In this document: piece after piece, positions 52,911-61,969 of the stretch
Layout: the number at the start of each line of letters is the position of its first letter
Position numbering within the stretch: the first letter of the stretch is position 1
Source: Pacificibacter marinus
GTDB taxonomy: Bacteria; Pseudomonadota; Alphaproteobacteria; Rhodobacterales; Rhodobacteraceae
Length of the DNA: 64,000 bases
NCBI RefSeq assembly: GCF_900109555.1
Contig: NZ_FNZV01000001.1
Location: forward strand, 310,001 to 374,000
Direction: 5' to 3'
Position numbers and translations under genes: made by a program
Notes under the pieces: model-generated
Database searches by the model: none
What the model was told of the DNA's origin: nothing
Seen by the model: only the letters and a program-made list of their open reading frames with translations

Positions 52911-54242
52911 TCATATAGGTGCTTTGCTCGCATTTTGATCAATTTCAACGATCCGCGCCTTGAATTGATCTGCAACTTGCAAAACATCACGCAGGGCTTT
53001 GTCGGCATCAACGGTATGCGTTTCGCGGTTCTGCATTAGCCATTCCCCCGCAACCATCGTGGCCGTGACATCCGTCGGCATCGTCGCAAATGTCAGCATG
53101 GAATAGATGTCATAGATCGGGTGTAAACGCGGGTCTTTCAGCGAGATGCGGATCAAATCTGCCTGTTTTCCAACCTCAAGCGATCCGATACGGTCGGCCA
53201 TGCCAAGCGTTGCGGCCCCTTCGATTGTGGCCATACGAATAATTTCGGTGCACGGCAAACTTCCACGCGATTGCCCCGCTATATTTTGAAACATAGTCGC
53301 AGGGGCCAGCTGTGAGAATAGGTCAAGCGTGTTGCCCGACATCGGGCCGTCGGTGGCAATACCAACCTGAACACCACGGGCGCGCAAGGCAGTAATGGGC
53401 GCAATGCCCCGCCCGGCTTTGCCATTCGAGCGCGCGTTATACGCGACATGAACACCGCGCTCTGCGAGCAAATCCATATCGGCTTCTGACGGATACATGA
53501 CATGAGCTGCGACCAATGAGGGGCTTAACAACCCCGCGCGATCCGTCACTTCAACAGTGCTACACCCATGTGCTTCTTGCGCCCATGCGAGTTCTGCTTG
53601 GGTTTCTGCCAGATGCATTTGAATGGGCAAATTAGGGTGATCTGCAGACCATGCAGCCACACGTGCCAACACATCCAACCCTGTGGAATACGGCGCATGA
53701 GGCGCTGCAGACGCGGTGATCAATAGGTGATCATGATACAGATCGGCCAACGCATCAAGACGCGCAAAGCCTTCATCGAAACTGCTGTGATCTGGTGCTG
53801 CGAAATTGGCAAGCGTCTGGCCAACAACACCGCGCAGGCCCGCTTGATCCAAGACAGCACCTATGCGATCTTCGAAATAATACATGTCGGCAACTGTGGT
53901 GACGCCGCCGCGGATCAATTCCAACGCAGCAAGCCGCGCGCCGATTTCGGCCACGTCAGCCGTCATAAGTGCGCGTTCAAGTGGTAAAATATAGCGAAAC
54001 AATCTGTCGTCTACATCTTCGCCCAAACCGCGAAACAGGGTCATGGACATATGGCAATGCGGATTGACCATGCCCGGCATGATCAAATCCCCGTTCATGT
54101 CTTCAACCGGCCCAAGATGGGTCGGCGCTTCGCCCGCGCCGATTGCCGTGATACGTGTCCCGCTTAAAGCGATCCACCCCCGTTCGATTTCAGTCATCGT
54201 CCCGTCGATGGTCAGGATACGGGCGTTCGCGATAACAGACAT
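52911..54242 (-). CDS. TRZ/ATZ-family amidohydrolase (nucleobase-type deaminase)
   Basis: A 443-residue zinc amidohydrolase. The HxH motif is MVNPHCHMSMTLFRGLGE. Further metal and catalytic sites lie in QMHLAETQAE (His and Glu), AAHVMYPSE and ATDGPMSGNTLD (Asp). The family deaminates guanine, 8-oxoguanine, S-adenosylhomocysteine or triazines. The start ATG overlaps the ABC ATPase stop (TAATG), so it is translationally coupled to a transporter and probably acts on the imported compound. I use ATG 54242, not the frame start inside the ATPase gene. The exact substrate is not readable. Confidence 0.85.
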   Translation of the reverse strand: MSVIANARILTIDGTMTEIERGWIALSGTRITAIGAGEAPTHLGPVEDMNGDLIMPGMVNPHCHMSMTLFRGLGEDVDDRLFRYILPLERALMTADVAEIGARLAALELIRGGVTTVADMYYFEDRIGAVLDQAGLRGVVGQTLANFAAPDHSSFDEGFARLDALADLYHDHLLITASAAPHAPYSTGLDVLARVAAWSADHPNLPIQMHLAETQAELAWAQEAHGCSTVEVTDRAGLLSPSLVAAHVMYPSEADMDLLAERGVHVAYNARSNGKAGRGIAPITALRARGVQVGIATDGPMSGNTLDLFSQLAPATMFQNIAGQSRGSLPCTEIIRMATIEGAATLGMADRIGSLEVGKQADLIRISLKDPRLHPIYDIYSMLTFATMPTDVTATMVAGEWLMQNRETHTVDADKALRDVLQVADQFKARIVEIDQNASKAPI

Positions 54243-55306
54243 TAGGCTTTGTTCGGCAAAAGGCAGCATTGCTCTGGTTGCGGCACAAGCAGAGCGCCAT
54301 TGCCACTTTCAAACGGCGTCATCAACGGACCATTGGCAAGCATCGTGCCGCTAGCTGTTTCGCAATGATATTGATAGGCGCGGCCCAAATAGGTGCGCAT
54401 ACCCAAAGTTGCAGGGATGCCGATTTTGCTCTCGGGGGATGCGACAAGCAATCCTTCGGGGCGCGCAGCAAGGGTGAATTTCTTGCTTGGCACAGTGAAC
54501 TGATCTTTGGGCAGGTCAATCATATGCCCCCCCGCCATTTGCACCCTGACCGCATCGCCAGCTTCCTGCACGACTTCCATCTCAATCATGTTGTCGAACC
54601 CTACAAAGTTCGCAACAAATGCGTTGGCTGGCTGCGAATACAGAACCTCAGGCGTATCCAATTGCATGATGCGCCCTTCTTTCATGATCGCAACACGGTC
54701 GGAAATTGAGAAAGCTTCTTCTTGGTCATGTGTCACGTACAGCGCGGTGGTTCCGTTGGCCTGTTGCAAGCGGCGAATTTCAACACGCATTTCAACGCGC
54801 AGTTTCGCATCAAGGTTCGACAACGGTTCATCAAACATTAGCAACGGCGGTTCAATAACCAAAGCGCGGGCCAAAGCCACACGTTGACGTTGCCCGCCTG
54901 ACAAGTTGGCCGGATGACGATCTGTCAGCTCACCAAGTCCAACACGTTCAATCATGTCGTTCACGCGCTTGGTACGCTCAGCACTTGATACGCCGCGTTG
55001 TTTTAGACCAAACCCCACATTGTCACGCACGGTGAGGTGCGGAAAAAGTGCATAGGTTTGAAACACGAGACCGATATCGCGGGCATGTGCGGGTAGACGC
55101 GTTAGGTCCCGGTCGCCCAAGCGGATCGTACCAGCTGTTGGTTCAAGAAACCCCGCCACAAGGCGAAGCGTTGTTGTTTTGCCGCAACCAGACGAGCCAA
55201 GCAGCGAGACCAGCTCGCCCTCTGCTATATCCAAAGACAGGTCTTCCAACACTTGGGTTGAGCCATAGTGCGCGGAGATATTTGAGAGTGTGAGTGATTG
55301 GGTCAT
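54242..55306 (-). CDS. ABC transporter ATPase, polyamine/thiamine-iron group (PotA-like)
   Basis: A 354-residue ATPase. It has Walker A (LLGSSGCGKTT), the Q-loop (VFQTYALFPHL), signature LSGGQRQRVALARAL, Walker B LLMFDEPLSNLDA and the H-loop in YVTHDQEEA. A C-terminal TOBE domain (about 270-350) is typical of PotA/FbpC-like proteins. It energises the two downstream-encoded-upstream permeases and the binding protein at 56995. Its ATG overlaps the permease stop (ATGA), and its stop overlaps the deaminase start. The cargo is probably an N-rich small molecule. Confidence 0.9.
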   Translation of the reverse strand: MTQSLTLSNISAHYGSTQVLEDLSLDIAEGELVSLLGSSGCGKTTTLRLVAGFLEPTAGTIRLGDRDLTRLPAHARDIGLVFQTYALFPHLTVRDNVGFGLKQRGVSSAERTKRVNDMIERVGLGELTDRHPANLSGGQRQRVALARALVIEPPLLMFDEPLSNLDAKLRVEMRVEIRRLQQANGTTALYVTHDQEEAFSISDRVAIMKEGRIMQLDTPEVLYSQPANAFVANFVGFDNMIEMEVVQEAGDAVRVQMAGGHMIDLPKDQFTVPSKKFTLAARPEGLLVASPESKIGIPATLGMRTYLGRAYQYHCETASGTMLANGPLMTPFESGNGALLVPQPEQCCLLPNKA

Positions 55307-56091
55307 TTTGTAAGAAACGTTAGTCCAAGGGTCCGTTCGACCACAGCCATAACTGCGACAGTGACGCCCATCAACAGAACTGACACCGACGCAATCGTGG
55401 GGTCAAAAAACTGTTCCATATGAGCGAGCAACTGGATCGGGAGAGTGGAGACGCCGGGTCCGGTCAGAAAGATCGAAATCGAAACGTCATTGAGAGAGGT
55501 GATGAAAGCCAGAATAAAACCCGCGATGATACCAGCGCGAATATTTGGCAAAACGACAGTAAAAAAAGCCTTGTAGCGCGGGCAGCCTAAGGAAACGGCG
55601 GCCTCTTCGATTGAGAAATCAAAGCTGTTCAGCGAGGCCCCTACGACACGCACTGTGTAGGGCAAAACGATCAACGCATGACCAACCAACAAGGCGGCAA
55701 TAATCGGCACGCCAAAACCGCTGGCCAGCGATTTCATAAGTGAAAAGCCCAGTACGATTTCAGGGATCAAGATTGGCAAAACAAAGATATTGCCCAAAAA
55801 GGATGGCAGTTCCACACGGTAACGCGCCAGCGCGTAAGCTGCGGGAATACCGATCAACATCGACAAAGTTGTCCCGCCTATCGCCAGCATGAACGAGGTG
55901 CCCATTGTGCGCGTGAATGCAGATATTTCAAAAATATTGCTGTACCAATGCAGGGTTAATCCTTGCGGTGGAAAGGTCAGATAGGATGTATCCGACAAAG
56001 AGGCCCCAATGATCACGACCAATGGGCCCAACAAAAAGAGAAAGGTCACGACCGTGATAAAGATCAAAACAGGGTGAATGCGCGTTTTCAT
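55303..56091 (-). CDS. ABC transporter permease, PotC-like
   Basis: A 262-residue inner-membrane permease with six helices. The first (about 8-30) is followed by LTLHWYSNIF, typical of PotC. The EAA loop is near EEAAVSLGCPRYKAFFTVVLPNI. It pairs with the PotB-like protein encoded 5 bases upstream and with the ATPase that it overlaps by four bases. Confidence 0.9.
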   Translation of the reverse strand: MKTRIHPVLIFITVVTFLFLLGPLVVIIGASLSDTSYLTFPPQGLTLHWYSNIFEISAFTRTMGTSFMLAIGGTTLSMLIGIPAAYALARYRVELPSFLGNIFVLPILIPEIVLGFSLMKSLASGFGVPIIAALLVGHALIVLPYTVRVVGASLNSFDFSIEEAAVSLGCPRYKAFFTVVLPNIRAGIIAGFILAFITSLNDVSISIFLTGPGVSTLPIQLLAHMEQFFDPTIASVSVLLMGVTVAVMAVVERTLGLTFLTK

Positions 56092-56096
56092 ATGAC

Positions 56097-56924
56097 TTAC
56101 CCTGCCATCGGATTGAGTTTGCGTGCGACCTTGGACATGACCAAGACTGTGGCGAGCGTCACCACCACCATGACGGTGGCAATTGTCGATGCTCCGACCC
56201 AGTCAAAGGTCACCATGGCGCGTTGATAGAGAAAAGTCCCCATCATCATTTGTCGCTCCCCACCCAAAAGTTGCGGTGTGGCGTATGATGTAAAGGACCC
56301 GGTGAAAACCAAAACGGCGCCAACGATCAGCCCCGGAACTGCCATTGGAAAGACCACTTGGCGAAAGGCTGCGGTCGGTGTTGCGCCGAGAGACGCTGCA
56401 GCATCAATCAAATCTTTGGGGATACCTTCAAGCACCCCGACCAAGGTCAAAATCATCAAGGGCACAAACAGATACACCATTGCGACAATAACAGACCCTT
56501 GGGTGTAGAGCATTGAAAACGGTTCTGAGATCACGCCAATGGACAGCAAGAAATTGTTGAGAATACCGTTTTTACCCAAGATCACGAGCCAAGCAAACGA
56601 GCGCACGACAACACCTGTGAGCAATGGGAACACCGCGGCAATGATCAGCAAGCTTTTCAACCGCGATGGCACTCGTGCCACCACCCAAGCTGTCACAAAC
56701 CCGATGGCAACCGAAATGATTGTCGTGATCAACGCGACCTCCATGGTGCGCCACAAAACGGTCATGCGAAAGCGTGAATTGAAAAACGCGCTATAGGTTG
56801 AAAGTGGCCCTTTGGGATCGCCAAAGGTGGTCACGAAAGTCGACAAGACCGGCAACCCTAAAAAAATAAAAACCAGCAAAAGTGCTGGGGTCGCGATCAA
56901 CCACGCGCGCAAGCGGTTAGACAT
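56097..56924 (-). CDS. ABC transporter permease, PotB-like
   Basis: A 275-residue inner-membrane permease with six helices. The first is at about 9-28 and the EAA loop is near IDAAASLGATPTAAFRQVVFP. It forms the channel with the PotC-like partner. AAGGAAG precedes the ATG. A perfect stem-loop separates it from the upstream binding-protein gene, so permease levels should be lower than binding-protein levels. Confidence 0.9.
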   Translation of the reverse strand: MSNRLRAWLIATPALLLVFIFLGLPVLSTFVTTFGDPKGPLSTYSAFFNSRFRMTVLWRTMEVALITTIISVAIGFVTAWVVARVPSRLKSLLIIAAVFPLLTGVVVRSFAWLVILGKNGILNNFLLSIGVISEPFSMLYTQGSVIVAMVYLFVPLMILTLVGVLEGIPKDLIDAAASLGATPTAAFRQVVFPMAVPGLIVGAVLVFTGSFTSYATPQLLGGERQMMMGTFLYQRAMVTFDWVGASTIATVMVVVTLATVLVMSKVARKLNPMAG

Positions 56925-56947
56925 TAGACTTCCTTACAAAGACAATA

Positions 56948-56970
56948 CGGAGCACCCAAAAGGTGCTCCG
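56948..56970 (-). terminator. Hairpin between binding-protein and permease genes
   Basis: CGGAGCACC and GGTGCTCCG form a perfect nine-pair stem with a five-base loop, 25 bases after the binding-protein stop on the minus strand. Without a T run it most likely protects the upstream message or terminates partially. Confidence 0.6.
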
Positions 56971-56994
56971 CTTTAGACGAGAAACTCGACAAAC

Positions 56995-58011
56995 TTAGAG
57001 ACCGAAAGTTTCGTTCCAGCGATCAATCCAGTCCAGTTTGACTGCGTTCATCATAGCGTAATCCATTTGGTTCAGCTTTGCGATAGCCTCAGGGCCATAT
57101 GTCCAAACTGATGCTTGCTCAGGTGTCAGCACAACGCCTGTGTGAACGGGCGCATCAACACCTTGCTCTGCGTTCACTTGCTGTACTTCTTTGGACAGCA
57201 CAAAGTTGATAAACTCATACGCAAGATCAACGTTTTTGGCAGCAACCGGAATGTTCACAGTGTTAAGCGTGGCGATATCGCCATCGTCAAGATCAGCCCA
57301 TACCATGGTTGGAACAGCTTTTTGCAGTGACGACAGTGTGAAATCTTGTGCAATCGCGACAGAGGCTTCGCCAGTGGAAATCAAGTTCACCATTTCAGAA
57401 CCGGTGTTGTAGTTCTTGGCAGAACTTGGCTTAAGCGCCTCGATTTGTTCAAACGTTGCATCTGCATCTTTATAGGCATCCACACCAGCGCGTTTGCCAG
57501 CTTGCACAACAACCATAGGACCGGCTGTTGTTGTGATACCAGGCAACGTCACAGCACCTTTTAGGTCTTCACGCCACAAATCACCCCAAGATGTGATCGG
57601 TTCAACAGCGGCTGTATCATAGACGATACCAACACGGCCAACGCTGTACGCAGGACCAAATCCACCTTGTGGGTCTTGCGCCATTTCGTAAAGGTTTTCG
57701 ATATTTGGCAGACGTGAGCGATCCAATTCCATGAACGTGCCAGCTTCGACACCCAATTGGGAATAGCTGTCAGTCAGGTAAATAACATCAACGCCTTTGC
57801 CTCCGCGCGCTTGTAACTTCCCAAGACGATCCGCGTTGTTGCCGGTCTCAAAAACAAGCTCACACCCGCAGATTTCTTGAAATGGTTCTACGATGTTTGC
57901 ATGGAGTTTTTCGCCATTGTATCCCCACCATGAGATGGTCAATGTTTCAGCTTGGGCCGAGGTCGTCACAAGAGCAGCGACACAACTGGCGGTCATAAGT
58001 GCAAACTTCAT
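56995..58011 (-). CDS. ABC transporter solute-binding protein, polyamine type (PotD-like)
   Basis: A 338-residue periplasmic binding protein. The signal peptide is about 1-21 (ASCVAALVTTSAQA before ETLTI), followed by the PotD/SBP_bac_8 core beginning ISWWGYNGEKLHANIVEPFQ. Two cysteines near CGCELVF could be paired. AAGGATTTACG precedes the ATG. It is the first gene of the transporter-deaminase operon. Given the adjacent deaminases and oxidoreductases the cargo may be a nucleobase-like or guanidino compound; PotD-type specificity alone would suggest a polyamine. The family does not settle it. Confidence 0.88.
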   Translation of the reverse strand: MKFALMTASCVAALVTTSAQAETLTISWWGYNGEKLHANIVEPFQEICGCELVFETGNNADRLGKLQARGGKGVDVIYLTDSYSQLGVEAGTFMELDRSRLPNIENLYEMAQDPQGGFGPAYSVGRVGIVYDTAAVEPITSWGDLWREDLKGAVTLPGITTTAGPMVVVQAGKRAGVDAYKDADATFEQIEALKPSSAKNYNTGSEMVNLISTGEASVAIAQDFTLSSLQKAVPTMVWADLDDGDIATLNTVNIPVAAKNVDLAYEFINFVLSKEVQQVNAEQGVDAPVHTGVVLTPEQASVWTYGPEAIAKLNQMDYAMMNAVKLDWIDRWNETFGL

Positions 58012-58368
58012 CGTAAATCCTTTAATGTTGATTTGGGGGTTAGCCGCGAGGTCTCACCCTTATCCAAGGCGTATATGGCGAGCAAGCCACCCTTGGAAAG
58101 GCGCTATGTCATTCCTTAGTGCAAAACACATATGCATAAATTTTCGCCACTCACAGCTTAAACCTGTGATTCCTTAGGCAGAAAATAGGAACAACAGGCT
58201 TGGCACAATGGAAATCTCCTTAAACTTCCTTAACTTTTACCCGCATTCAATGACCTTTGCCAAACTGAATAGAGGTCAAAAGTAGCGCTTTTGCGGCAAA
58301 ATTTTTCACCAAACAGCCACCCCAACATCAATTGGTTTGGGGTGGTTGTGTAACTGATGCACGAGAGA
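58012..58368. other. Gap before the binding-protein gene, with hairpin after creatininase
   Basis: A 357-base stretch without a convincing gene. Near the creatininase stop lies a stem-loop CCACCCCAA/TTGGGGTGG (58317-58345), a likely transcript end for the leftward operon although it lacks a T run. The remaining part (58012-58310) should contain the promoter of the polyamine-type ABC operon. No motif repeats were noticed. Confidence 0.5.
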
Positions 58369-59157
58369 TCAATCCGGAATGGTGCGCGCGTAGTTATCTG
58401 ACGGCAAATCGCGAAGCTGACCCAAAAGATCAATAAAGCCCGCCACTTGATGCGCACAGGTCGCAGCGCCTTTTTCAGCAGTTGCCAAATGGGCTTCGCC
58501 GACGGTGCCCTCGGGATTAAGATCTTTTGACACCCACGCCAGATTGATCGCACCAATGGGCGAAATGGTTGCTGTTTCTGCTGTAGACCGAAAATCTTTG
58601 GCCTGAGACATGTCCACAAGATGCGGCTTGAACTGCAACATGAGCGAGGTTTCCACATCACCACCATGAATGCCAAACTTGTTTTCTTGCTCTGAATACA
58701 TGCCCTCGGGCGCACCAAAATTGCCCCATTGGCATTTGACCACCATCATGCCTGCTTGCACGCGCAGTTCGCGGCCCAAAATGGAAATCAGATCAAGGTT
58801 GCCACCATGCGAGTTCACGATAACCATTTTTTTCAAACCGGCACGCGCGACGGAAAGCCCGATTTCGGTCCATGCCTCAAGCGCTGTTTTGGCCGTATAG
58901 GTCAAGGTGCCTTTGGCGTGAATGTGCTCATTCGATTTTCCCACAGCTTGCACGGGTAAAATAAGAACATTGATATCATCAGGCAGGGTCGCACGCAGTT
59001 GCGCCAACATGCCATTGTTGATGTAAGTGTCGACACCAACGGGCAAATGTGGACCATGCTGCTCAATGGCTGCGGTTGGCAAAATCACGATGGTTTTCTC
59101 GGGGTCCATTGAGGCAAACTCAGTGGTGCGAAATTCAGACCAATCAAAACGTCTCAT
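58369..59157 (-). CDS. Creatininase-family amidohydrolase
   Basis: A 262-residue metal-dependent amidohydrolase. Its metal-ligand blocks are LPTAAIEQHGPHLPVGVD (Glu, His, Asp), VNSHGGNLD and HGGDVETSLM. The family includes creatininase, the ArfB formamide hydrolase of flavin synthesis and other cyclic-amide hydrolases. Its ATG overlaps by four bases the end (TGA) of the broken oxygenase frame, showing that the oxygenase was once an intact upstream partner in the operon. Given the deaminases around it, ring opening of a cyclic amide is plausible; the substrate is not known. Confidence 0.87.
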   Translation of the reverse strand: MRRFDWSEFRTTEFASMDPEKTIVILPTAAIEQHGPHLPVGVDTYINNGMLAQLRATLPDDINVLILPVQAVGKSNEHIHAKGTLTYTAKTALEAWTEIGLSVARAGLKKMVIVNSHGGNLDLISILGRELRVQAGMMVVKCQWGNFGAPEGMYSEQENKFGIHGGDVETSLMLQFKPHLVDMSQAKDFRSTAETATISPIGAINLAWVSKDLNPEGTVGEAHLATAEKGAATCAHQVAGFIDLLGQLRDLPSDNYARTIPD

Positions 59158-59343
59158 GCGGTAGGCTCCAGTGTATAGGTCGCATCAAGGCGCATGCGTA
59201 GAGAGTTTGCGCCAATGATGATCGAAGGGTATTTGAGATCAAGAAAAACCAGTTTCACAACAAGCCTCGCCAAGATTAGCAACAAAGCTCGCAGGATTAT
59301 TATCAGAGACAAACCGATGCCAATCCAAGATAGGAAGTGTCAT
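59154..59343 (-). pseudogene. Deleted remnant of an isopenicillin-N-synthase-like (2OG-Fe) oxygenase
   Basis: The minus strand reads 34 codons from ATG 59343: MTLPILDWHRF, then ANLGEACCETGF, the N-terminal non-haem dioxygenase pattern (LPxLDxxRF then LGxACxxTGFF), and then hits a stop at 59241-59239. In another frame, 31 codons (59249-59154) give LKYPSIIIGANSLRMRLDATY followed by a short tail. This matches the C-terminal PPIxAGxxLxxRLDATY pattern of the same family and ends in the ATGA overlap with creatininase. About 250-270 central residues, including the iron ligands, are missing and the two ends are out of frame. This is a single-gene internal deletion, so the enzyme is lost here. Family assignment rests on the two short ends. 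Confidence 0.65.
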
Positions 59344-59361
59344 AGAAAGCCCCTTTTGCGG

Positions 59362-59961
59362 TTAAGCCCGAATAAGTTTATCAAGACGGGCCGCAACGGT
59401 TTTCAAATGCTGCGCACGGCTTTCAGGTGTGGCGCTGTCCATCAAAAATTGTGCTGCAAATGCGGTTTTACATCGCTTGGCTAAAAGCAACCGCACACCG
59501 CGCATCAACGTACGCTTGCCTGGTGCTCCAACAAAGAATGTCAGCCAACGCGACGCCCCGCAGGTCGTAAAAACGCCCAACTTGGTGATATGCGTCAGAC
59601 CGGATTTTATGTCACCGCCCTCATTTTCGGGCATGATGAACGCCACCCCCGGCACCATGGCGCGGTCAAGCCAGCCTTTGAGCATCGCGGGCAAACCATA
59701 CCACCATGTCGGATAGACAAAGATAAGCGCATCGCACCATTCCAAGTCATTGCAATCACGTTCCACACGGATGCGGTTTTCTGGCACGGTCTCGTAAAAT
59801 TCGTGGTCTTGCGGTGAAAGCGTAGGGTCAAATCCTTCTGCGTATAAATCGCGTAGGCGGTATTCGACGCCTTGCGCCTCTAGGCGTGCCACAACCAAAT
59901 CACGAATGGCTGCATTGAAAGACCCTGTGCGAGGATGGCAGTAAACAACAAGAGCTTTCAT
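59362..59961 (-). CDS. NAD(P)H oxidoreductase, flavodoxin-2 fold (copy 2)
   Basis: A 199-residue FMN-dependent quinone-reductase-type protein. It has the flavin phosphate loop in YCHPRTGSFNAAIRDL and the WWYGLPAMLKGWLDR segment that contacts the isoalloxazine ring. It is a close paralogue of the upstream gene, two bases away (same HPxxxSFNAA and AxLKGxLDR blocks), so the pair arose by tandem duplication. It likely supplies reduced flavin or reduces an electrophilic intermediate. It lies next to the broken oxygenase, which would have been its downstream neighbour in the transcript. Confidence 0.85.
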   Translation of the reverse strand: MKALVVYCHPRTGSFNAAIRDLVVARLEAQGVEYRLRDLYAEGFDPTLSPQDHEFYETVPENRIRVERDCNDLEWCDALIFVYPTWWYGLPAMLKGWLDRAMVPGVAFIMPENEGGDIKSGLTHITKLGVFTTCGASRWLTFFVGAPGKRTLMRGVRLLLAKRCKTAFAAQFLMDSATPESRAQHLKTVAARLDKLIRA

Positions 59962-59963
59962 GG

Positions 59964-60566
59964 TTAAAACGCTTCCATTTCGCGACGCACACGGTCCAAA
60001 TGCGCTGTTAATTTGGCTTCGGTGTTGTTGTTCATATCGTAGAGCGCGAGATATTTTTTCTTAGGCATACCGCAGGCATACCAAACGGCGCGCATCACGC
60101 ATTTACGGGGCGGATCGCTGTTCAATGTCGCGCGAAACCGCGTGCCGCCATAAGTCGTACAGGCGTAGAGCTTTTTGATATTGGTCAGACCCGGACGAAT
60201 GCCGCCATTGGCAAGTTTGAATGAGACGTCTGGCAAGAACACACGGTCCAAAAACCCTTTTAGAATAGCTGGGTAACCAAAGTTCCAAACAGGAAAGACC
60301 ATGATCAACGCATCTGCCGCCTGAAGGCGGTCCACATAGGGGCGCACGGGATCAATGTTCTCTGGCACGTCATGATATCCACGCCGTTCAGATTCAGTCA
60401 AAACAGGTTGAAACCCTTCGACATTCAGATCGCAATCATCAACGTCCCAACCATTTTTTGTGAGCGTATCCACAACGGTTTTATGAACCGCAGCATTGAA
60501 ACTTTCAGGGCAAGGGTGCGCGTAAAGCACCAGAACGCGCCCTTTCGGACTGTTCGGCGTGTTCAT
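59964..60566 (-). CDS. NAD(P)H oxidoreductase, flavodoxin-2 fold (copy 1)
   Basis: A 200-residue flavoprotein with the phosphate loop in YAHPCPESFNAAVHKT and FPVWNFGYPAILKGFLDRV. Same family and order as the next gene. It overlaps the FAD oxidase stop by four bases (ATGA), so both reductases and the oxidase are co-translated. Two diverged copies may form a heterodimer or act on successive steps; this is inferred. Confidence 0.85.
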   Translation of the reverse strand: MNTPNSPKGRVLVLYAHPCPESFNAAVHKTVVDTLTKNGWDVDDCDLNVEGFQPVLTESERRGYHDVPENIDPVRPYVDRLQAADALIMVFPVWNFGYPAILKGFLDRVFLPDVSFKLANGGIRPGLTNIKKLYACTTYGGTRFRATLNSDPPRKCVMRAVWYACGMPKKKYLALYDMNNNTEAKLTAHLDRVRREMEAF

Positions 60567-61969
60567 TCTGTCGCCTCTGGCTTGGGGCGCATGCCTTTGT
60601 ACGAATACATATCAGCGTAATCGAAATCGGGCTCGTCCCATGCAATCATCTTGCCCGGATTCAACAGACCTTTGGGATCAGCTTCACGTTTGAAATCGAT
60701 CTGGCGTTTGTCCGTGGATTGACGCCCGCCTTCTTCCAAAGTGTAGCGATGCGGATTGAAAATCATACACTCCATGGCCTCGTGATCTGCGACCAGTTGA
60801 TCCAGTTCGTCTTTGTTCATCGGCTCAACAATCGGCAATCCGGCGAACGACAGCCCATTGCCTTCGCGCATGACTTCAAGATGCATGTGCAGTTTGCCTT
60901 TGAAGGTCTCATAAGCTTCCACGACCTTGTCCACATCGCCGCCATAGCGCACTTGCAAATAGGTAAGGCCTTTGTTGAATTTAAGCGCCCGCAACGTGGT
61001 GTGGTTCCAGCCAAATTCATACATAGGCCCGGGTGAGCGCGCCCATTGCAGATCATCCGAACGATAAATCACGTCACCGTCATCATGTCGGCCGAGCAAA
61101 GTCATGAAACCGTCCATGTTATGCGGGGCCACCATCACGCCAACAAGGTGATCATTTTCCGTGACATACGGTTTAACACGCTGGAAAAAGCTATGGGCAA
61201 TCGGCGCGGCATAAACGGACGCAAGTTTGATCAAAATACCCGGCTCTGATGTCAGTGCGCCGGAAAACTCAGTGGCCGCACGAAAAGTGTCAAACCGCAC
61301 AAACATTTCGACCCATTCATACGCGGGGGCAAGAGGCAGTTCAATTTCGGTGATGATTCCGTTTGTGCCATAAGCGTGCGACACGCGGTGAAGCTCTTCG
61401 CCGGTAAATTCCAAGATGCGCGGCTCTTCTTCCATCGTCACGACGCGCAAACGATTGATATTGCCCAAATCGCGCAAGGCGCCCCAGTTCGCGGACCCTA
61501 CCCCGCCAGACCCGCCAGCAACAAAACCGCCGATGGAGGCTTGTGCGTAGGTCGAGGGGAACATGCGCAACTCTTGGCCGCTCTTTTCTTTGATCTCGGC
61601 GTCCATTTCTTTGATGATCGCACCCGGTTCAACCACCACATAACCTGCGCCAATTTCTTTGACTTTGTTCATTTGGGTGGTGTGAATCACGCAGCCGCCA
61701 GCAAGCGGGATGGCTTGGCCGTAATTGCCAGTGCCGCCACCACGCATTGTGACGGGGACATCATGCGCATAGCACACTTTCAAAATCTCGATGATTTCTT
61801 CTTCGGTTTTTGGGTTGATCACAAAATCCGCTTCAAGGTGATCAAGCTCGGCTTTGAGAACGGGCGAATACCAAAAGAAGTCACGCGACTTATTGCGCAC
61901 AGTGGCTGGGTTTTCTTCCATGTCGAGATGAGACAAGGCAGCTTTAGCGGCTGAAATATTAGGGGTCAT
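60563..61969 (-). CDS. FAD-linked oxidase, GlcD/FAD_binding_4 type
   Basis: A 468-residue flavoprotein. The N-terminal FAD-binding PCMH domain (about 45-225) shows VPVTMRGGGTGNYGQAIPL and GGSGGVGSANWGALRDLGNI. The C-terminal substrate domain continues to about 450. It oxidises a hydroxy acid or similar compound with FAD. No iron-sulfur motif is present. It overlaps the start of the flavodoxin-fold gene and the end of the deaminase gene by four bases each, so it is firmly in the operon. Substrate unknown. Confidence 0.85.
   Translation of the reverse strand: MTPNISAAKAALSHLDMEENPATVRNKSRDFFWYSPVLKAELDHLEADFVINPKTEEEIIEILKVCYAHDVPVTMRGGGTGNYGQAIPLAGGCVIHTTQMNKVKEIGAGYVVVEPGAIIKEMDAEIKEKSGQELRMFPSTYAQASIGGFVAGGSGGVGSANWGALRDLGNINRLRVVTMEEEPRILEFTGEELHRVSHAYGTNGIITEIELPLAPAYEWVEMFVRFDTFRAATEFSGALTSEPGILIKLASVYAAPIAHSFFQRVKPYVTENDHLVGVMVAPHNMDGFMTLLGRHDDGDVIYRSDDLQWARSPGPMYEFGWNHTTLRALKFNKGLTYLQVRYGGDVDKVVEAYETFKGKLHMHLEVMREGNGLSFAGLPIVEPMNKDELDQLVADHEAMECMIFNPHRYTLEEGGRQSTDKRQIDFKREADPKGLLNPGKMIAWDEPDFDYADMYSYKGMRPKPEATE

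Noticed and set aside
36733-59343. A beta-lactam pathway, from the epimerase-like aminotransferase and the oxygenase remnant
   Set aside because: The genes are 21 kb apart, no ACV synthetase is present, the oxygenase is deleted, and both belong to broad families with many other roles.
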